Assembly (NCBI GenBank): GCA_020809705.1
Contig: CP085828.1
Span: 4,774,001-4,838,000, forward strand
Direction of reading: 5' to 3'
DNA from: Calonectria ilicicola
Taxonomy: Eukaryota; Ascomycota; Sordariomycetes; Hypocreales; Nectriaceae
Length of the DNA: 64,000 nt
The first letter of the stretch is position 1. Each line of letters opens with the position of its first letter. Below the pieces are notes generated by a model. It was not told the DNA's origin. It searched no databases and saw only the letters and a program-made list of their open reading frames with translations. The translations under genes and the position numbers were made by a program. Shown in pieces: positions 11,026 through 21,996 of the stretch.

Positions 11026-12041
11026 AGCAGCCTTCCAGTGGTATAATACCCCCTTGACCTACGTGGTCCAGATGTCTGAGTCCGGATATCTTGGTGTCTT
11101 GGTGAAGGCCGTTTGTATGATCACCAACGATTGTCACGTCACGCACAAACATTTCTCCGTCTTATCCTTATCAGATAAGCTGATATGGGAGTTGTGGGGC
11201 GAAAAAGAAAAAAAGAACGCCCGCAAAAAGACCTGCAATGAACCCGAGAAGACATTTCATGTCCAGGGTGATGTGATCCCCCCTGTTAGTCAGTCCACCA
11301 GGTGGTCTCATCCCACCAAATATCCTTCCTTCCCTTTTACTTTAAGTTGGTCTCGCTGAGACTTTGTGTGGTTGGCAAAGCGTCTGTTGGAGTGCATGGA
11401 GTCCCGGCTACCGAAGATTTAGAAAACGAGGAAAGGAATACCGTCCATGATTGATGAATCATGAGAATGACTTTTTTTTTTTGCCCAATATCCTTCATAA
11501 AATTTATTTCGGTTGGTGGAGTCGAAAAAGAAAAGACTTTATTTTTGCTTCATGCCACTTTGACTAGACCATTAGAGGTTGAGAGAAGACAGGGTCTAGA
11601 ACTACAACAATTTCCTCAGATAGAGTTACCAATCCATCTACTTTCGGGAATATCCAAATTTCTATATGATTCATAGGCAGAAAAAATAATGGAAGCGAGT
11701 GTTTGTGAAATATTCCCACAGTAATAGATGCAACTACTGCTCAAGTACAACTAATGGCCTCTGGACAAGCTTCTTACCCTACAGCTTAGTTTGATAGAAA
11801 ACATGAGTTGTTCGTAGTCAATAATTTGACACAGGGCCAATGACAAATTTTTCATCTTCCTTGGAATCACCCGCTATCCTTCCCTTTCAGTGTACTCGCC
11901 GTATGCCTTTGGATTCTTGGGAAATCTTGTCCTCAGACTCTACATGTCGCGATTGAGCAAAAAAAAAAACGAGAGGGGATATCATATTACAAAATACATC
12001 TACATAGTTATACACAAGGCTCAGACTCGGTCCAGCCGACC
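11026..12041. other. Intergenic, no gene seen
   Basis: AT-rich 3' flanking sequence with a GATA palindrome-like patch near 11165-11178 (TTATCAGATAA) and homopolymer runs. It lies between two converging genes, so it probably carries only terminators. Confidence 0.4.
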
Positions 12042-12875
12042 CTATCGCGTGCAGTTACCTACTGCTGCTTCTACCAACAGTCTCGAATACTGTCGGTGTA
12101 ACCATCCTGGCACTCCCCCAAACGGTTCCGACCCTTCTGGAGCTTCCTTCATCCCGTTAAAGGTGACGCATTTCATCCGGAACTCAGCGACTTGTTTTTC
12201 ATTGTCTAGATTCGCGCATAGCTCATAAAGCGTGTCCAGTGGTATCGGGGTAAGTGGGTTTTGCCTCGGAGCTAAGCAGGCTCGGAATGTCAAAGACTGT
12301 GGTGTCTTATCCAAGACGACATGGTGGTGCGTAATGAATGTGCCTTGGAGACGTTTAGCTACACTTCTCCTAAGAGTTTCTCAAAGGGCTGCTACAAACC
12401 TGGTTCATAGGTGCTATTAAGAAGCTCTTCCTTAGTCCACAAATCTTCTTTGTTCGTCTCGTCCCTGAATAACTCCATAATTTTCCTTTGGATCGCATAA
12501 CCTGTCACCTGGTTAGCCAATCTGACCCAAGTACCTACTCAATTGCCTTCACCTACCATATTTCCCCCACATCCCACCGCTGTAATGCTCCACCAACTTA
12601 CTGCCTCCCTGCTGTGCGTCCTGGAGCAACTCCGGCTTTAGCTCTGAGAATGGAACCCTTCTGACGCACATGTCATGAGAATCGGGCTTGTTCCAAGGAT
12701 TGATTTGTTTCAGGATCGGATGCCTAAATAAATCATCCGTATCGGGTCCAAACTCCTCAAATTGGCATTTTCGCATCCAGAACGCGAAGCTCGTGATGCC
12801 CACCACTGAAGCTCCACCTGCAGTACCTGCCAGGACTAGAAGACGTCTTCGAGTGAACAAGGAGGCACGAGCCAT
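12042..12875 (-). CDS. Conserved single-TM hypothetical protein, three exons
   Basis: Exons 12875-12557, 12501-12400 and 12343-12042 give 240 residues in phase (introns 55 and 56 nt). Start chosen at MARASLFTRRR rather than the upstream in-frame ATG because it directly precedes the TM helix. Residues 9-32 form a membrane anchor (LLVLAGTAGGASVVGITSFAFW). Then come a PFS-type LxHPxxKxxNPxNxPxxxDxCVRxVP block, WGKYGYAIQRK, STYEPGT and a C-terminal LHRQYSRLLVEAAVGNCTR end. I recognise this order from uncharacterised ascomycete proteins with the same N-anchor and a polyketide-cyclase-like body, but no biochemical role is known to me. The last acceptor is a weaker AAG, so the last junction is the least certain. 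Confidence 0.65.
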
Positions 12876-13493
12876 TGCGCAAATAGAACGGCAATATGAA
12901 ATTTGCAAAAGTATATTATGCACTTAATTCCCCCAAAAAATTCTGTGTGCGAGAAAAAAAATAACAAAACCAGCACCCAATTTAAGCTGTCGCCAAGTTG
13001 TTGAGATGAACTACCAGGTGTCAAGGTCCACCATTCGCTTTTAGCTTCGCGTCGCGACTTCGGCTTTAGAATGGAATGCGCCCTAGCTCCGCTTATTAAG
13101 ATCCACATCAGCGACATCGCATGTGAGCTGATTGTATTTCGAAGGCGTTAGGTAAATGGTGGAGGCGGTGACTGGGCATGAGAAGCAATATCGAAGCTCA
13201 ATGACTGGCTCAATTACGAGCCCTACAGCATACCGCCTGAGCTCGGATTGAGCAGCTTGGTTCATTCATCTGTGATTTTTACATCGTGGCCTGCCGAACG
13301 AAGTCTTTGTAGCAACTCCCCCCAAACGCGCTGTTGCATGCGAGATCCATCCGTGTCCGAGATCCACGTGGGAACGCGGTAGCTGTTAGCCGAATTAGCA
13401 CGGTCTCAGGAATATATTTCAATTGTTACGTGCGAGATCATACTGAAATACGCTTATATTCTTTAAGTTGTGGGACTTTCAAGAAGACATCAC
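12876..13493. other. Intergenic, no gene seen
   Basis: Short interval between the start of the hypothetical gene and the 3' end of the SDR pseudogene. No coding frame with recognisable content. Confidence 0.4.
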
Positions 13494-14138
13494 CTACTGT
13501 TTGATCTCACATTCCGCACAATACTTGCCATGGGCCTCGGCACCAGCAAAGGCAGCTTGAAGCAGCATCCAGCTGCCCTGGTCTGCCGTTCGGGCCAACA
13601 TCATTCCCATACCGCCCATGATTACTCTGAGAATGCGAGCGGCATTGTGGTCTAATTCTGTTGTGCACAATTTGGGATTGGTGAGGTTGATAAAGCGCCT
13701 GTTTCTGATATGGGAGACAAATTAATAAGATGTCTAACTGGATAGATCTGCAACAGCTTAGAGGCCGTGTATCTTGAATACGCATTAACCCACCGCTAAT
13801 ACCTAGATAGGGGGTGGGGAAATAAAACTCACGTTCCTGTCATACTGAAATTCCCCTGCCTGCTGACGGCTTCGAGTACATCACCCTCCATTCCTTCCAA
13901 CACTCCTTTCATATTTGGCTTTATGACTGTCGCGCTTGTAACAAAAGCGACAGTTGTGTTGATGTCAAAATTCTGTGCTGATTCTCGGGGTTTGGGCAGC
14001 GTTCGCAAGGCTAGAAGCAGGGCGCTTACACCGTTCACCTTCACGTTCAGCTCCATCCAATCACTCAATTTCCATTCTGTCATGGTGACACCGGTATTTG
14101 CGATAAGCGCACCTAGCCAGTCTAGTGTATTGATTTGT

Positions 14139-14146
14139 TTGGAAAA
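14139..14146. repeat. Target-site duplication, left copy (TTGGAAAA)
   Basis: Identical to 15728-15735; together they flank the inserted element directly. Eight bases is the length typical of hAT-superfamily insertions. Confidence 0.8.
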
Positions 14147-14203
14147 GGCCTGGACTAAATAGCAACCACTTTCCCTTTAGCTAGCAACCACAGCTGTGGC
14201 GGA
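14147..14203. repeat. Left terminal inverted repeat of the element
   Basis: Matches the reverse complement of 15671-15727 at 50 of 57 positions. Contains CCACAGCTGTGG, itself a perfect palindrome. Confidence 0.85.
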
Positions 14204-15670
14204 ACTCCACCTATTACCCTAGATCTCCAATTTTAGTGGTTATATCTAATTTTATATAATAATTAGTAAATATAAAGATTTTTTATAATAGTTCTTTTTA
14301 CTTTCTTTTACTTTTATATTTAATTTTAAAAATTATAATTAAAATTATTATAATTATATTTTATAATATAATATATACTTATTTAATAAGCTTAATTTTA
14401 AGCTTATCCTTTTACCTTCCACTGTATTATAACCTCTAACAAATTTTAATATTTATTTATTAAAAAAATAAAAAATTAATAATTAAAAAATTAAATATTT
14501 AAAAAATATTTATATATTTATAAAGTATTATAAAATATATATTAAATATATAAATTAAATTTTAAAAAAATAAAATTATTATATTTATTATTAATTAATA
14601 TTATTATTTTAGTTATATAATAATTTTTAATATAAAAATTTTATATATTAAAATAAAATAATTACTTTAATTTAATTATAATAATTTTTTAAATATTTTT
14701 ATTAAATTAAAACTTTTTTAAAAATCTTAAAAAGCCTTTATTAAATATATATAGTTTATATTATATTAAAATCTTTTTTAAATTATTATATTATAAATAA
14801 TATATTATTAAAAATATTATAAATTAATTTTTATTAATATTAAAAATATAATATAAAGGAAAAAGAGTTAATATTATATTTATTCTTTTATTTCTTATTT
14901 AATTTTATAATTATTAAAAAAAAAGCTAATTTAAAAAAATTATTATAATAAAAAAAATTAAAAACTTTATAATAATAAAATATAAGCCTTTTATTTATAA
15001 GTTAATTAAATAATTTAAGTAATTTAAAATATAATAAATTTAAAAAAAATTCTTATTATTATTATTATTAATAATAATTATTAATTTAATTTTAAAATTA
15101 TAATTAATATTAAATATAATTATAAAAGAATTTAAATTTATTAAAAATATTAATTTTTATAAATTAAATATTTAAATATAAAGAAATTATTAATAAATTA
15201 TTTATTTTATTAAAAATTATAATAATATTAATAATAAAAAAATTTAAAATAAAATAAATAATAATAATAATAATAAAAATATTTAAAATATTAAAATTAT
15301 TTTTAATAATATTATTAATTATATTAATATTATAATATTATAATTTTTAATTATTATTATATTTAATTTATTATTAATAATCTTAATTAATAAATACTTA
15401 TTATAATAATTATATATTAATATATTTAATAAATTAATTAAATTTATTTTTATTAAATTTAAAAAATAAATAAATAAATAAACTTAATAAATATATATAT
15501 ATATATATATATAATTTTATTTATAATATAAAAGAATATAAAAATCTTATATAAAAATAACTTTATTTAATAATTAAAGTAAAAATGTAGTTAGAACACT
15601 TGCAAGGAATAGCTGCTTTTAGTTGTATGTGAAAATATGTAGGGGGCCGAGAATCGGCTCTCCGCCACAG

Positions 15671-15727
15671 TCCGCCACAGCTGTGGTTGCTAGCTAAAGA
15701 GACTATGGTTGCCAGTTAGTCTAGGCC
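15671..15727. repeat. Right terminal inverted repeat of the element
   Basis: Pairs with 14147-14203. A TCCGCCACAG unit is tandemly duplicated at its inner edge (15661-15680). Confidence 0.85.
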
Positions 15728-15735
15728 TTGGAAAA
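15728..15735. repeat. Target-site duplication, right copy (TTGGAAAA)
   Basis: Second copy of the 8-bp duplication. Reads TTTTCCAA on the SDR coding strand, where it encodes part of VEQFSK. Confidence 0.8.
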
Positions 15736-16021
15736 TTGCTCAACCAATTTAAACGACTCAAGGTCGAGCTCCCATACCTCGCACACGTTGTTGCGGTAGG
15801 TTGCTTCATGAATAGCTGCCAGTGTAGACTCATCTTTTTTGCGATTTCTGACAGCTAGTATCCGGCGTGAAACGCCAAAATTCGCTATGTGTTTGGCACA
15901 TTCAAGCCACAAGCCTGAGTTAGCGCCGGTTACAATATAGTGTCCGACAGTGATGCTTGCTGGTGGATAGACAACCGGTAACTTGATTTTCTGCTCCTTG
16001 GCGAATTCAAAAGTTAGACAT

Positions 16022-16705
16022 GTCTCTAGCCTCTAAACATGGAAATATAATCGCAAAAAGCAATAAAACTGGGCTCAAAGTGTAATTTTCGGGTGCAAAT
16101 TCTATCTTGGGCCGTTGGCCTAGATAGAATTTCAACATTGCGAGTGATGAATATTTATATTGAATCAAATATTCTGCCTAATCATGATATCTTTTATCTC
16201 CATGTCCGAGATAACACATGGTGTTCCAATGAACGTGCAGTGGCGTGAATAATAACTCCGAGCACATCCATCCCAATCCATCACTCAGCGCATCGCCCAA
16301 TTAGAGACCACTATCTTAATTGGGAATGCTCTAGGTAGAAATAATCCCGCTTCTTCTCTACCCAAAATGTAAAATACCAAGTTACCCTTCTTGACCGATG
16401 TCAATTCGTTGACCAGCCATAGCTCAGTCATGCACTAAACCGGCCGCGAATAAAATGTGCATCAGGGTTATCTCTCTTATTTTCTCAATATTCTAATTAT
16501 GAACTTTCTGATCTATCTGGTTCCAGTCGCATCCAGTCTGGCGGACGAACGTATACTCCGAAAAAGAAACGTATTTTTATAATTAATGTACGGGTAAATA
16601 ATAATTCAGCTTATCACGTCTACCTCAAATATTTCTTAGATTGCAACATTTTTTTTTTTTCAGGAAATTATGGCTCAATAGATTGGGGTAAGTGACTTGA
16701 TAATC
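16022..16705. other. Intergenic, no gene seen
   Basis: AT-rich sequence between the start of the SDR pseudogene and the end of the Clr5-TPR gene, with a T13 run near 16650. Nothing else recognised. Confidence 0.4.
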
Positions 16706-18637
16706 TTATTTGGACTGCAATATATTTTTAATCAGCCATACCTTTAGAGTATTTAACTCATGTACAGTGTCTGGATGGTCGAAACCCAGTACTCTGGTTA
16801 GTGCAGTGCAGCTGTATTGCATCAAGTCTAGTGAATCTCCAGAACGACCTTGGCTCCTCCAGATCTCAGCTAAGAGGGCCATACTCTTCAGTGTCAATGG
16901 ATGATCCTCCCCCAAAACTCGTTTTGCTATGTCTGTCAATATAGTCCTCAGCTTTTCCGCTTCCTCAAATCGACCTTGCTTCCAGTATGCGTATGCTACT
17001 TTGTCCGTGCTAAAAATTGTAGCTGGATGTTCCTCGCCTAATATCCTCTTTCTCGCCTCCGTTATTAACACTGCTAGCTCTTCTAATTTTTTAAATCGCC
17101 CTTGCTTCCAATATAACAGTGACAAATTATCTTTCATGTCGATCATGTCAGGAGTTTCTTCTGTCAAAGTCCTGCTGCCTATAAGGATTACATGCATAAG
17201 CATGATTTCCGCCTCATTAAATTGTCCTTGTTCACCGTATGTGGACGCTAGGACGCTTAAAGAACGCAGCGTTTCTAAGTGCTCTTCCCCTAGTACTCGC
17301 TGCTGTATCTCGACTACTGCAATCAGCTGTTCTTGCGCTTTATTCCATTGCCCTTTGACTCTGAATGTTCGTCCTAGTTGGTACATGCTGGTCAGGGTAT
17401 CCTGATGCTCCTCTCCTAGTAGAAGCTTCCTAGACTCAAGTTCCTGCCAGCATAGTTCCTCGGCCTTTTTATAGAACCCTTGGCGGTGTAGAATTTCTAC
17501 AAGGAAATTTAGTCCACGAAGGTGGTTAACCCTGCCATTTCTGTCTGTGCTTTGGTTAGCTAGTAAGAATCTGCGAATAGTATGTTCAGCAGATTTGTAT
17601 CTCCCCTGGTCTTTTAATACAGCCGCTAATTTATATATAACGTCTAGTGTCCGAGAGTCGTTTATCCCAAATAATGTCTCGGCCGCAGATAGTTCCTGAT
17701 GCAGTTTCTCTTCGTCTTGTTGCTTATACCGATAGTGTAAGGGCTCTGTTCTATTTTCTAACTGGCTTTGAATAACGTCTAGAGTAGGAGGGAAGCTGGG
17801 TAAACTATTCGGAAGAGGTCGGTATATTGGCGCCGGAATTTGTCCAGTAAAAGCACTAGTTTGAGGCCGAACTATGCTAGATACTGAGAGGGCAGGAGAG
17901 AAAGCGACAGGACTCTGGGGGACTGATGTATTGCCTGCTGGTGAGAGTTTTGGAGTTTGCGGTTGGGGTGTGAGATGAAGAGCTGGGGAACCACACTCAG
18001 AGATGGTGTAATAGGATACAGCGGATGGGGTGGCTGTAGCGCATTAGGCGTTGAATATGGGTAGTGCAAGTGGCATAGGCTATATGCTGACTTACATGCT
18101 GCATTGCTAGGAGCATATAATTGACTTTCAGGGACCCCATGTCTGTTCATCCATCGATTGATCTTCTCTGATTCCAACAGAGCACCCCTGACTGTGAAGA
18201 CACGCTCCCCTTTGTTCGGCTCTGTGAGTATCCTTTCTTGTCGCCTCCTTACAATTGCCATCATCTCAGCTGGCTTGACATTCTTATCGTACCCCCATTG
18301 ACTTATACGGGTTCGATATTGCCGTATCCTGTAAGTCATAATTGAATCAGCATACAAGGCTATCTTTGGAGGAGGGGTCGTACTCTGCAACAAAACCATC
18401 CTCCTCCATCTTCTCCTTGACCTCCTTCAAAGGTAGATCCTGTGTAATATGAAGCTCGAGGATGCGAGCCTTGTGTGGCTCCCAAGCCTCGGCGCGCAGG
18501 GTTGGGGCCTTTCTTTTGCGAGGCTTTGGGGGCGGGCGCATGGGAATTGCGGGGATGGTTTGGGGAGCGACAACAGGCTCTGCATTGTCGGGCGCCTGAA
18601 TGCGAGGTTCTTGGGACGGATCAAGAGAGTGCGACAT
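16706..18637 (-). CDS. Clr5-domain protein with C-terminal kinesin-light-chain-type TPR repeats
   Basis: Three exons, 18637-18384, 18328-18096 and 18033-16706, give 604 residues in phase (introns 55 and 62 nt). The N-terminal region has a basic PPPKPRKRKAP tract followed by the Clr5 domain (about residues 46-105): AWEPHKARILELHITQDLPLKEVKEKMEEDGF joined across intron 1 to YRTRISQWGYDKN. A Pro/Ser-rich linker (SAVSYYTISECGSPALHLTPQPQ) follows. From about residue 240 to the end run repeated TPR units with the LGEEHPxTL signature (LGEEHLETL, TEETPDMID, LGEEHPATI, LGEDHPLTL, LGFDHPDTV). Clr5 is a small domain first seen in fission-yeast silencing factors; combined with TPRs it is common in filamentous fungi, role unknown. 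Likely nuclear or a protein-interaction scaffold; this is inference. No damage seen. Confidence 0.75.
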
Positions 18638-19528
18638 GATGCATGGATTAATTTGATGCTTGTGCTTGGATGTGAAACGAGAAAAATGGCACGAAAACAG
18701 TTGGGGAGGCTCTCAAGATATGTAGGTGGTGGCCGGCCAAGAAGAGCCTTCGTCTTACGTCTTCCTGCACAAAGCCTGAGAAGGATGGTTGGACCAAGCA
18801 CAAAACTCCTATTCTGATGTTGTGGCTTGAGCGGAGCGGAGCCGTCAATGCTTTGCTAGCTCACCACTCGTGCGCGGGCGGTCTGCAAAACTACTATTCT
18901 GTGACTTGGCCCTCAGCCACTGTCACGGTCGACAACCAATCAATCGTACATCCAACTCCACCTGAATTTGAGCGTCAGGTACCAATCGCAATCGGGTCGG
19001 TACCCCTAAGTGACATACAAAGTAGCTGATTTTACGGCGTCTACGAGGTCACTACATGTACCTTCACTCTGACGACGACCGTTGTGGGGGGTGGCGCATC
19101 ACAACCAAACGCATTTCGCTTGCGACAAATTCATTGACTTGCAAAACTACCATCTTTTCCAGCCCTTCCATTGGCCAAATGCCGAGTTCCGCGACAGGTG
19201 TGACTCTACTTGTTTGTTTCTGCCTCACGGGCCCCCGGTCGCAATCAAATCTCGACTCAAAACTACTATTTTACATCCAGAAACCAGTTATGCCCAGTAG
19301 ATCGGCTGGTAAGCCAGCCATTCCAGGATTCTTTTTCTCTGCAAGGATGCCTACTTAATTTAGTCTCATTACAAAACTCCTAAACGACATTCTATTTAAG
19401 TGCATTGATGGTCGCATTCACACATGCCACTCATTTCCGTTGCCCAGTGGCTCATCAGTCCTCTCTCAGCCTAGAGGAAGCAGCATCACATACGACACAA
19501 ACCGACTTTTATTTTCAGACGTCGCACC
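18638..19528. other. Divergent promoter region with a repeated motif
   Basis: Separates the Clr5-TPR gene (minus) from the 49-residue peptide gene (plus). Shadow frames on both strands have no recognisable content. It carries the CAAAACTNCTAT repeats listed separately and several CCAAT/CAATC motifs. Confidence 0.4.
18801..19386 (+). repeat. Five dispersed copies of a CAAAACTNCTAT-type motif
   Basis: Copies start at 18801, 18886, 19142, 19258 and 19372, all on the plus strand. Consensus CAAAACTMCTATTCT, with 9-15 bases conserved in each. A looser copy lies at 20606. Spacing is irregular, so this is a dispersed motif or a decayed repeat, not a microsatellite. Confidence 0.45.
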
Positions 19529-19737
19529 ATGACTCAAATGAAGCTTTCCCCAGAAGTCCTCATTGCCATCATCTTTGGCATCTTTCAAGTCACCACTGGC
19601 CTCATTTCTCTCTGGCAACAACGCCACTTTCGCTTGGCGAACTGTAAGCTACCCCCCCCCCGCCCAACACACACAAATGCCTGAGGACTAACATCTCTGC
19701 AGTCGCTGCACCTGAAAGGAGAGCCAGCGCTGCTTGA
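19529..19737 (+). CDS. 49-residue single-TM peptide, spliced
   Basis: Exons 19529-19643 and 19703-19737; a 59-nt intron (GTAAGC donor, TGCAG acceptor, CTAAC branch site) joins codon 39 as T-TC. The product is MTQMKLSPEVLIAIIFGIF... followed by WQQRHFRLANFAAPERRASAA. Residues 7-28 form one TM helix, and the short basic tail after it suggests an anchored peptide. Similar tiny SPEV-start peptides ahead of a membrane segment occur in ascomycetes, but I know no function. Support: clean splice signals, good start context (GCACCATGA) and a stop immediately after the splice. Too short for standard gene callers. Confidence 0.5.
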
Positions 19738-21996
19738 AGAGAAGGGAAGGGATCAACTGTGGCTATAACTTTGGTCTACAGTATGCAACTGAGCTTGTTC
19801 AATGATTTGCATTGACACCGGTAATCAACATCATCGCAATGATTAATTTAGGTATCGGGCGGGTGGGTTGATTGACGCAATACGAGATGCAGACCTTTAT
19901 CTCGGCCAAGGCCGCTTAGGCGCTATTCTACAGCACTAAAGACACGGAATGCTGGAGAGATCCCGACAAGGACAACAATTCAAGTAGCCGTAGTCGTAAT
20001 AATAATGACAGTGAACATCCTAAGCTCTACTGTTTATGCATCCTTCTGTGCGTTTACTAATCCACACGTCCCAAACTTCAAGGCAAGAAAATTCCGTGAC
20101 GTTTATATTAAAGCGCGTGGTTTCTTGGTGTCTCCTCGACAAATCTTATCCAATAATTGATTATATTCGCGTGAAATGAGTGTTGAAGGCCAGCAAGCAC
20201 AAGACCTTGTTACACATCCACAACATCGCATTTGACCAGTCACTACTACTTTTTCTTTTTTGTAATTCACAGCAAAATGAAAACTTAATGTACAAGTAGA
20301 CTGAGGAAAGGGGGAAATATCAGAAGCCGAATTCACGGTGCAGGTTTATATAAAGCTCCCATTGTGGTTTGAAGCAAGTTGATTCTTACCATGCCAAGTC
20401 AGCGGGAGTGGCCAGCTACAGCTATGACTTAAACAGTCTTTAGTAAGAGCAACAATGAATCCCATGCATAGGGATGGGTCAATGGTGAATATCGGGCTGT
20501 TTTTCATGATAGTAGGATTGGGGAAATGTCGCCAGCCGTGTTATGACGGTAATTTGAGATTTGGACATTGTGTACATGCCTATTTTATACCGTGAACTGA
20601 CAAAACTGCTGTTTAGGGTTCTTTTCGCATACTACGCAATGGACATAACTCTATTTTTACCAAGATCGAACTTTTTAATAAGATACATCACTCATCAATT
20701 AGTTTCAGTGGCCTAGTTTAACTCTTCAGACATCAGGCCCATGAGCTGGACCTGTCTCCGGCCCAATGTCATATACTGATATCGTCAAATTGGCATAACA
20801 TAAGTCTTTTAGTAAAATTCTCTCGAAACCCCCACAACAGAAAGAATCTGGTGGCAGTCATTCGCTGTCCGGCCTCCCAACCCTCAGATTCAACAGACCT
20901 TTGTCACACGAGTCAGATGCCTAAGATGGCCGGTATCGCACGGAAGTTGACTACAGGGTGGGCTTGACTGAAATTGAATCCAAAGCACTACTCGAACAAG
21001 AACATTACATTAATATAGCCGCTATAGCACTAGCTTGTCCCGGCAAAAGCACCACCGGAGATCGATCGTGATTATCGGAACACACGCCCTACGAACCACC
21101 GATCTCGGATGAAGCACGCGGTAACTAGCTAGAAACAACATATGCCAATAATCTTAAACAGGCACAATAGAGCTGATGTTTGATTTTCTTTTTGCATCAT
21201 AATAGCTGGTGATGACCAATGTCCCTCGTGGTACAATTCGGGTAAATGTCTATACAACACAAAATGATCATTTCAATTAGAAATATTCCTGTACATTGCA
21301 CCACCAATTTAGTGTCATTAATCCGTCATACGCCTTTTAGAAGTATTTAGAACCTTGGCGAAAGCGTGCTAAATCAGGGTATCCTGGCATTGTTATTGCT
21401 TCGCCAAAGCCGCACTCCGAAAGATCCGGCGGAACATTCGGATGAACCGGTTTCGGATCGTATTCTCGATAATAAAGTTAGATTTGAAACGATCTTGCCC
21501 CAGAATTCTCCTATACGCGGATCTACATCAGCCTAAATGGCGTAGCAAGAGAGCCCAGGAAATGGGGGAAGCCGAAGGCTACCTCGGGGTCATAACTATC
21601 CCCTCTGTCCCGCATCTTGGGGAATCGGATGAATTGCGGTTATTTTGCAACCTGCACGTTACTGCGAGTAATTGGGGCGCCAGGTCAGGTCATGCATGCG
21701 TGATCAAGGAACAAGGGAGGTACTGGCTAATTTCGGGCCTCTCAACCCCGCTTAACGTAAATGGCTAATTCAGGCGCCTCAATCAAGCAATTCAAATACG
21801 AACAGTAGCTTGCTTTCCTCGGCTTACCCCTCAGCCACTGCTTTTGCCCAATGACATAAAGTCTCATGATAAATGGCAACATTTATCACACAACCAACCA
21901 TTTCCCTTCACAACCGAGCAAAACTCGGAACTGGCAATAAACCCTCAGAGCCAGTCAAACGACGAGTGCTCATTAAATGCTATATTGACCTACAAA
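19738..21996. other. Long intergenic stretch, no gene seen
   Basis: Over 2 kb, average composition, only shadow frames (for example 21442-21768). The right end holds the GH43 promoter with two GGCTAA motifs. Confidence 0.45.
21725..21768 (+). promoter_or_regulatory. Two GGCTAA motifs (XlnR/Xyr1-type sites) upstream of GH43
   Basis: GGCTAA at 21725-21730 and 21763-21768, 38 bp apart and about 230-270 bp before the GH43 start. GGCTAA is the known core of the xylanase regulator XlnR/Xyr1 site. Six bases occur often by chance, so this is suggestive only; the fit with a hemicellulase gene raises it. Confidence 0.35.

Larger units (their letters stand above)
14147..15727. mobile_element. Non-autonomous hAT-like DNA element with AT-only core
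   Basis: 1,581 bp. Ends are 57-bp terminal inverted repeats (14147-14203 and 15671-15727) with seven mismatches; the inner 29 bases are identical and include the palindrome CCACAGCTGTGG. Each end also holds two TAGCAACCA-like (TGGCAACCA on one side) subterminal repeats. An 8-bp direct duplication (TTGGAAAA) flanks it. Deleting the element plus one duplication joins SDR codons ...VEQFSK and QINTLD in frame, so boundaries are well supported. There is no transposase frame: about 14220-15580 is nearly pure A/T, consistent with saturated RIP or with an element that never coded. Class is inferred from duplication length only; the termini (GGCCTAGAC) are not the usual hAT CAG-type ends. Confidence 0.8.
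13494..16021 (-). pseudogene. Short-chain dehydrogenase/reductase (SDR) gene split by a transposon and frameshifted
   Basis: Read on the minus strand from ATG at 16021: the N-terminal part has FAKEQKIKLPVVYPPASIT, a Rossmann TGANSGLW nucleotide-binding motif (last Gly of TGxxxGxG is Trp) and LDLESFKLVEQFSK. It then enters the inserted element at 15727. After it (14146 downward) the frame resumes with KQINTLDWLGALIANTGVTMTEWKLSDWMELNVKVNG, the usual SDR NAG/NNAG-like and N-x-N regions. Another stretch carries RYTASKLLQ, the YxxxK catalytic pair in degraded form, then TNPKLCTTELDHN and a TAG stop at 13494. Further damage: one extra T near 16011 shifts the start, and a second shift lies near 13685. 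An intron with a GTGAGT donor at about 13832 also looks real. Homologues act as NAD(P)-dependent carbonyl reductases or dehydrogenases; the substrate is unknown. This copy cannot make an intact enzyme. Confidence 0.8.

Noticed and set aside
14220..15580. Mitochondrial DNA insertion
   Set aside because: The block has no mitochondrial gene content and lies between inverted repeats with a target duplication, so an element fits better.
16706..16790. A small intron at the 3' end of the Clr5-TPR gene
   Set aside because: The only GT...AG pair would leave a 27-nt intron, too short for a fungal intron; the unspliced end is accepted.
21442..21768. Plus-strand frame of 108 residues before GH43
   Set aside because: No motif, signal or membrane segment, and it covers the candidate promoter.
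21844..21996. Upstream extension of GH43 by 51 residues
   Set aside because: It would bury the signal peptide; the ATG at 21997 directly precedes a good secretion signal.
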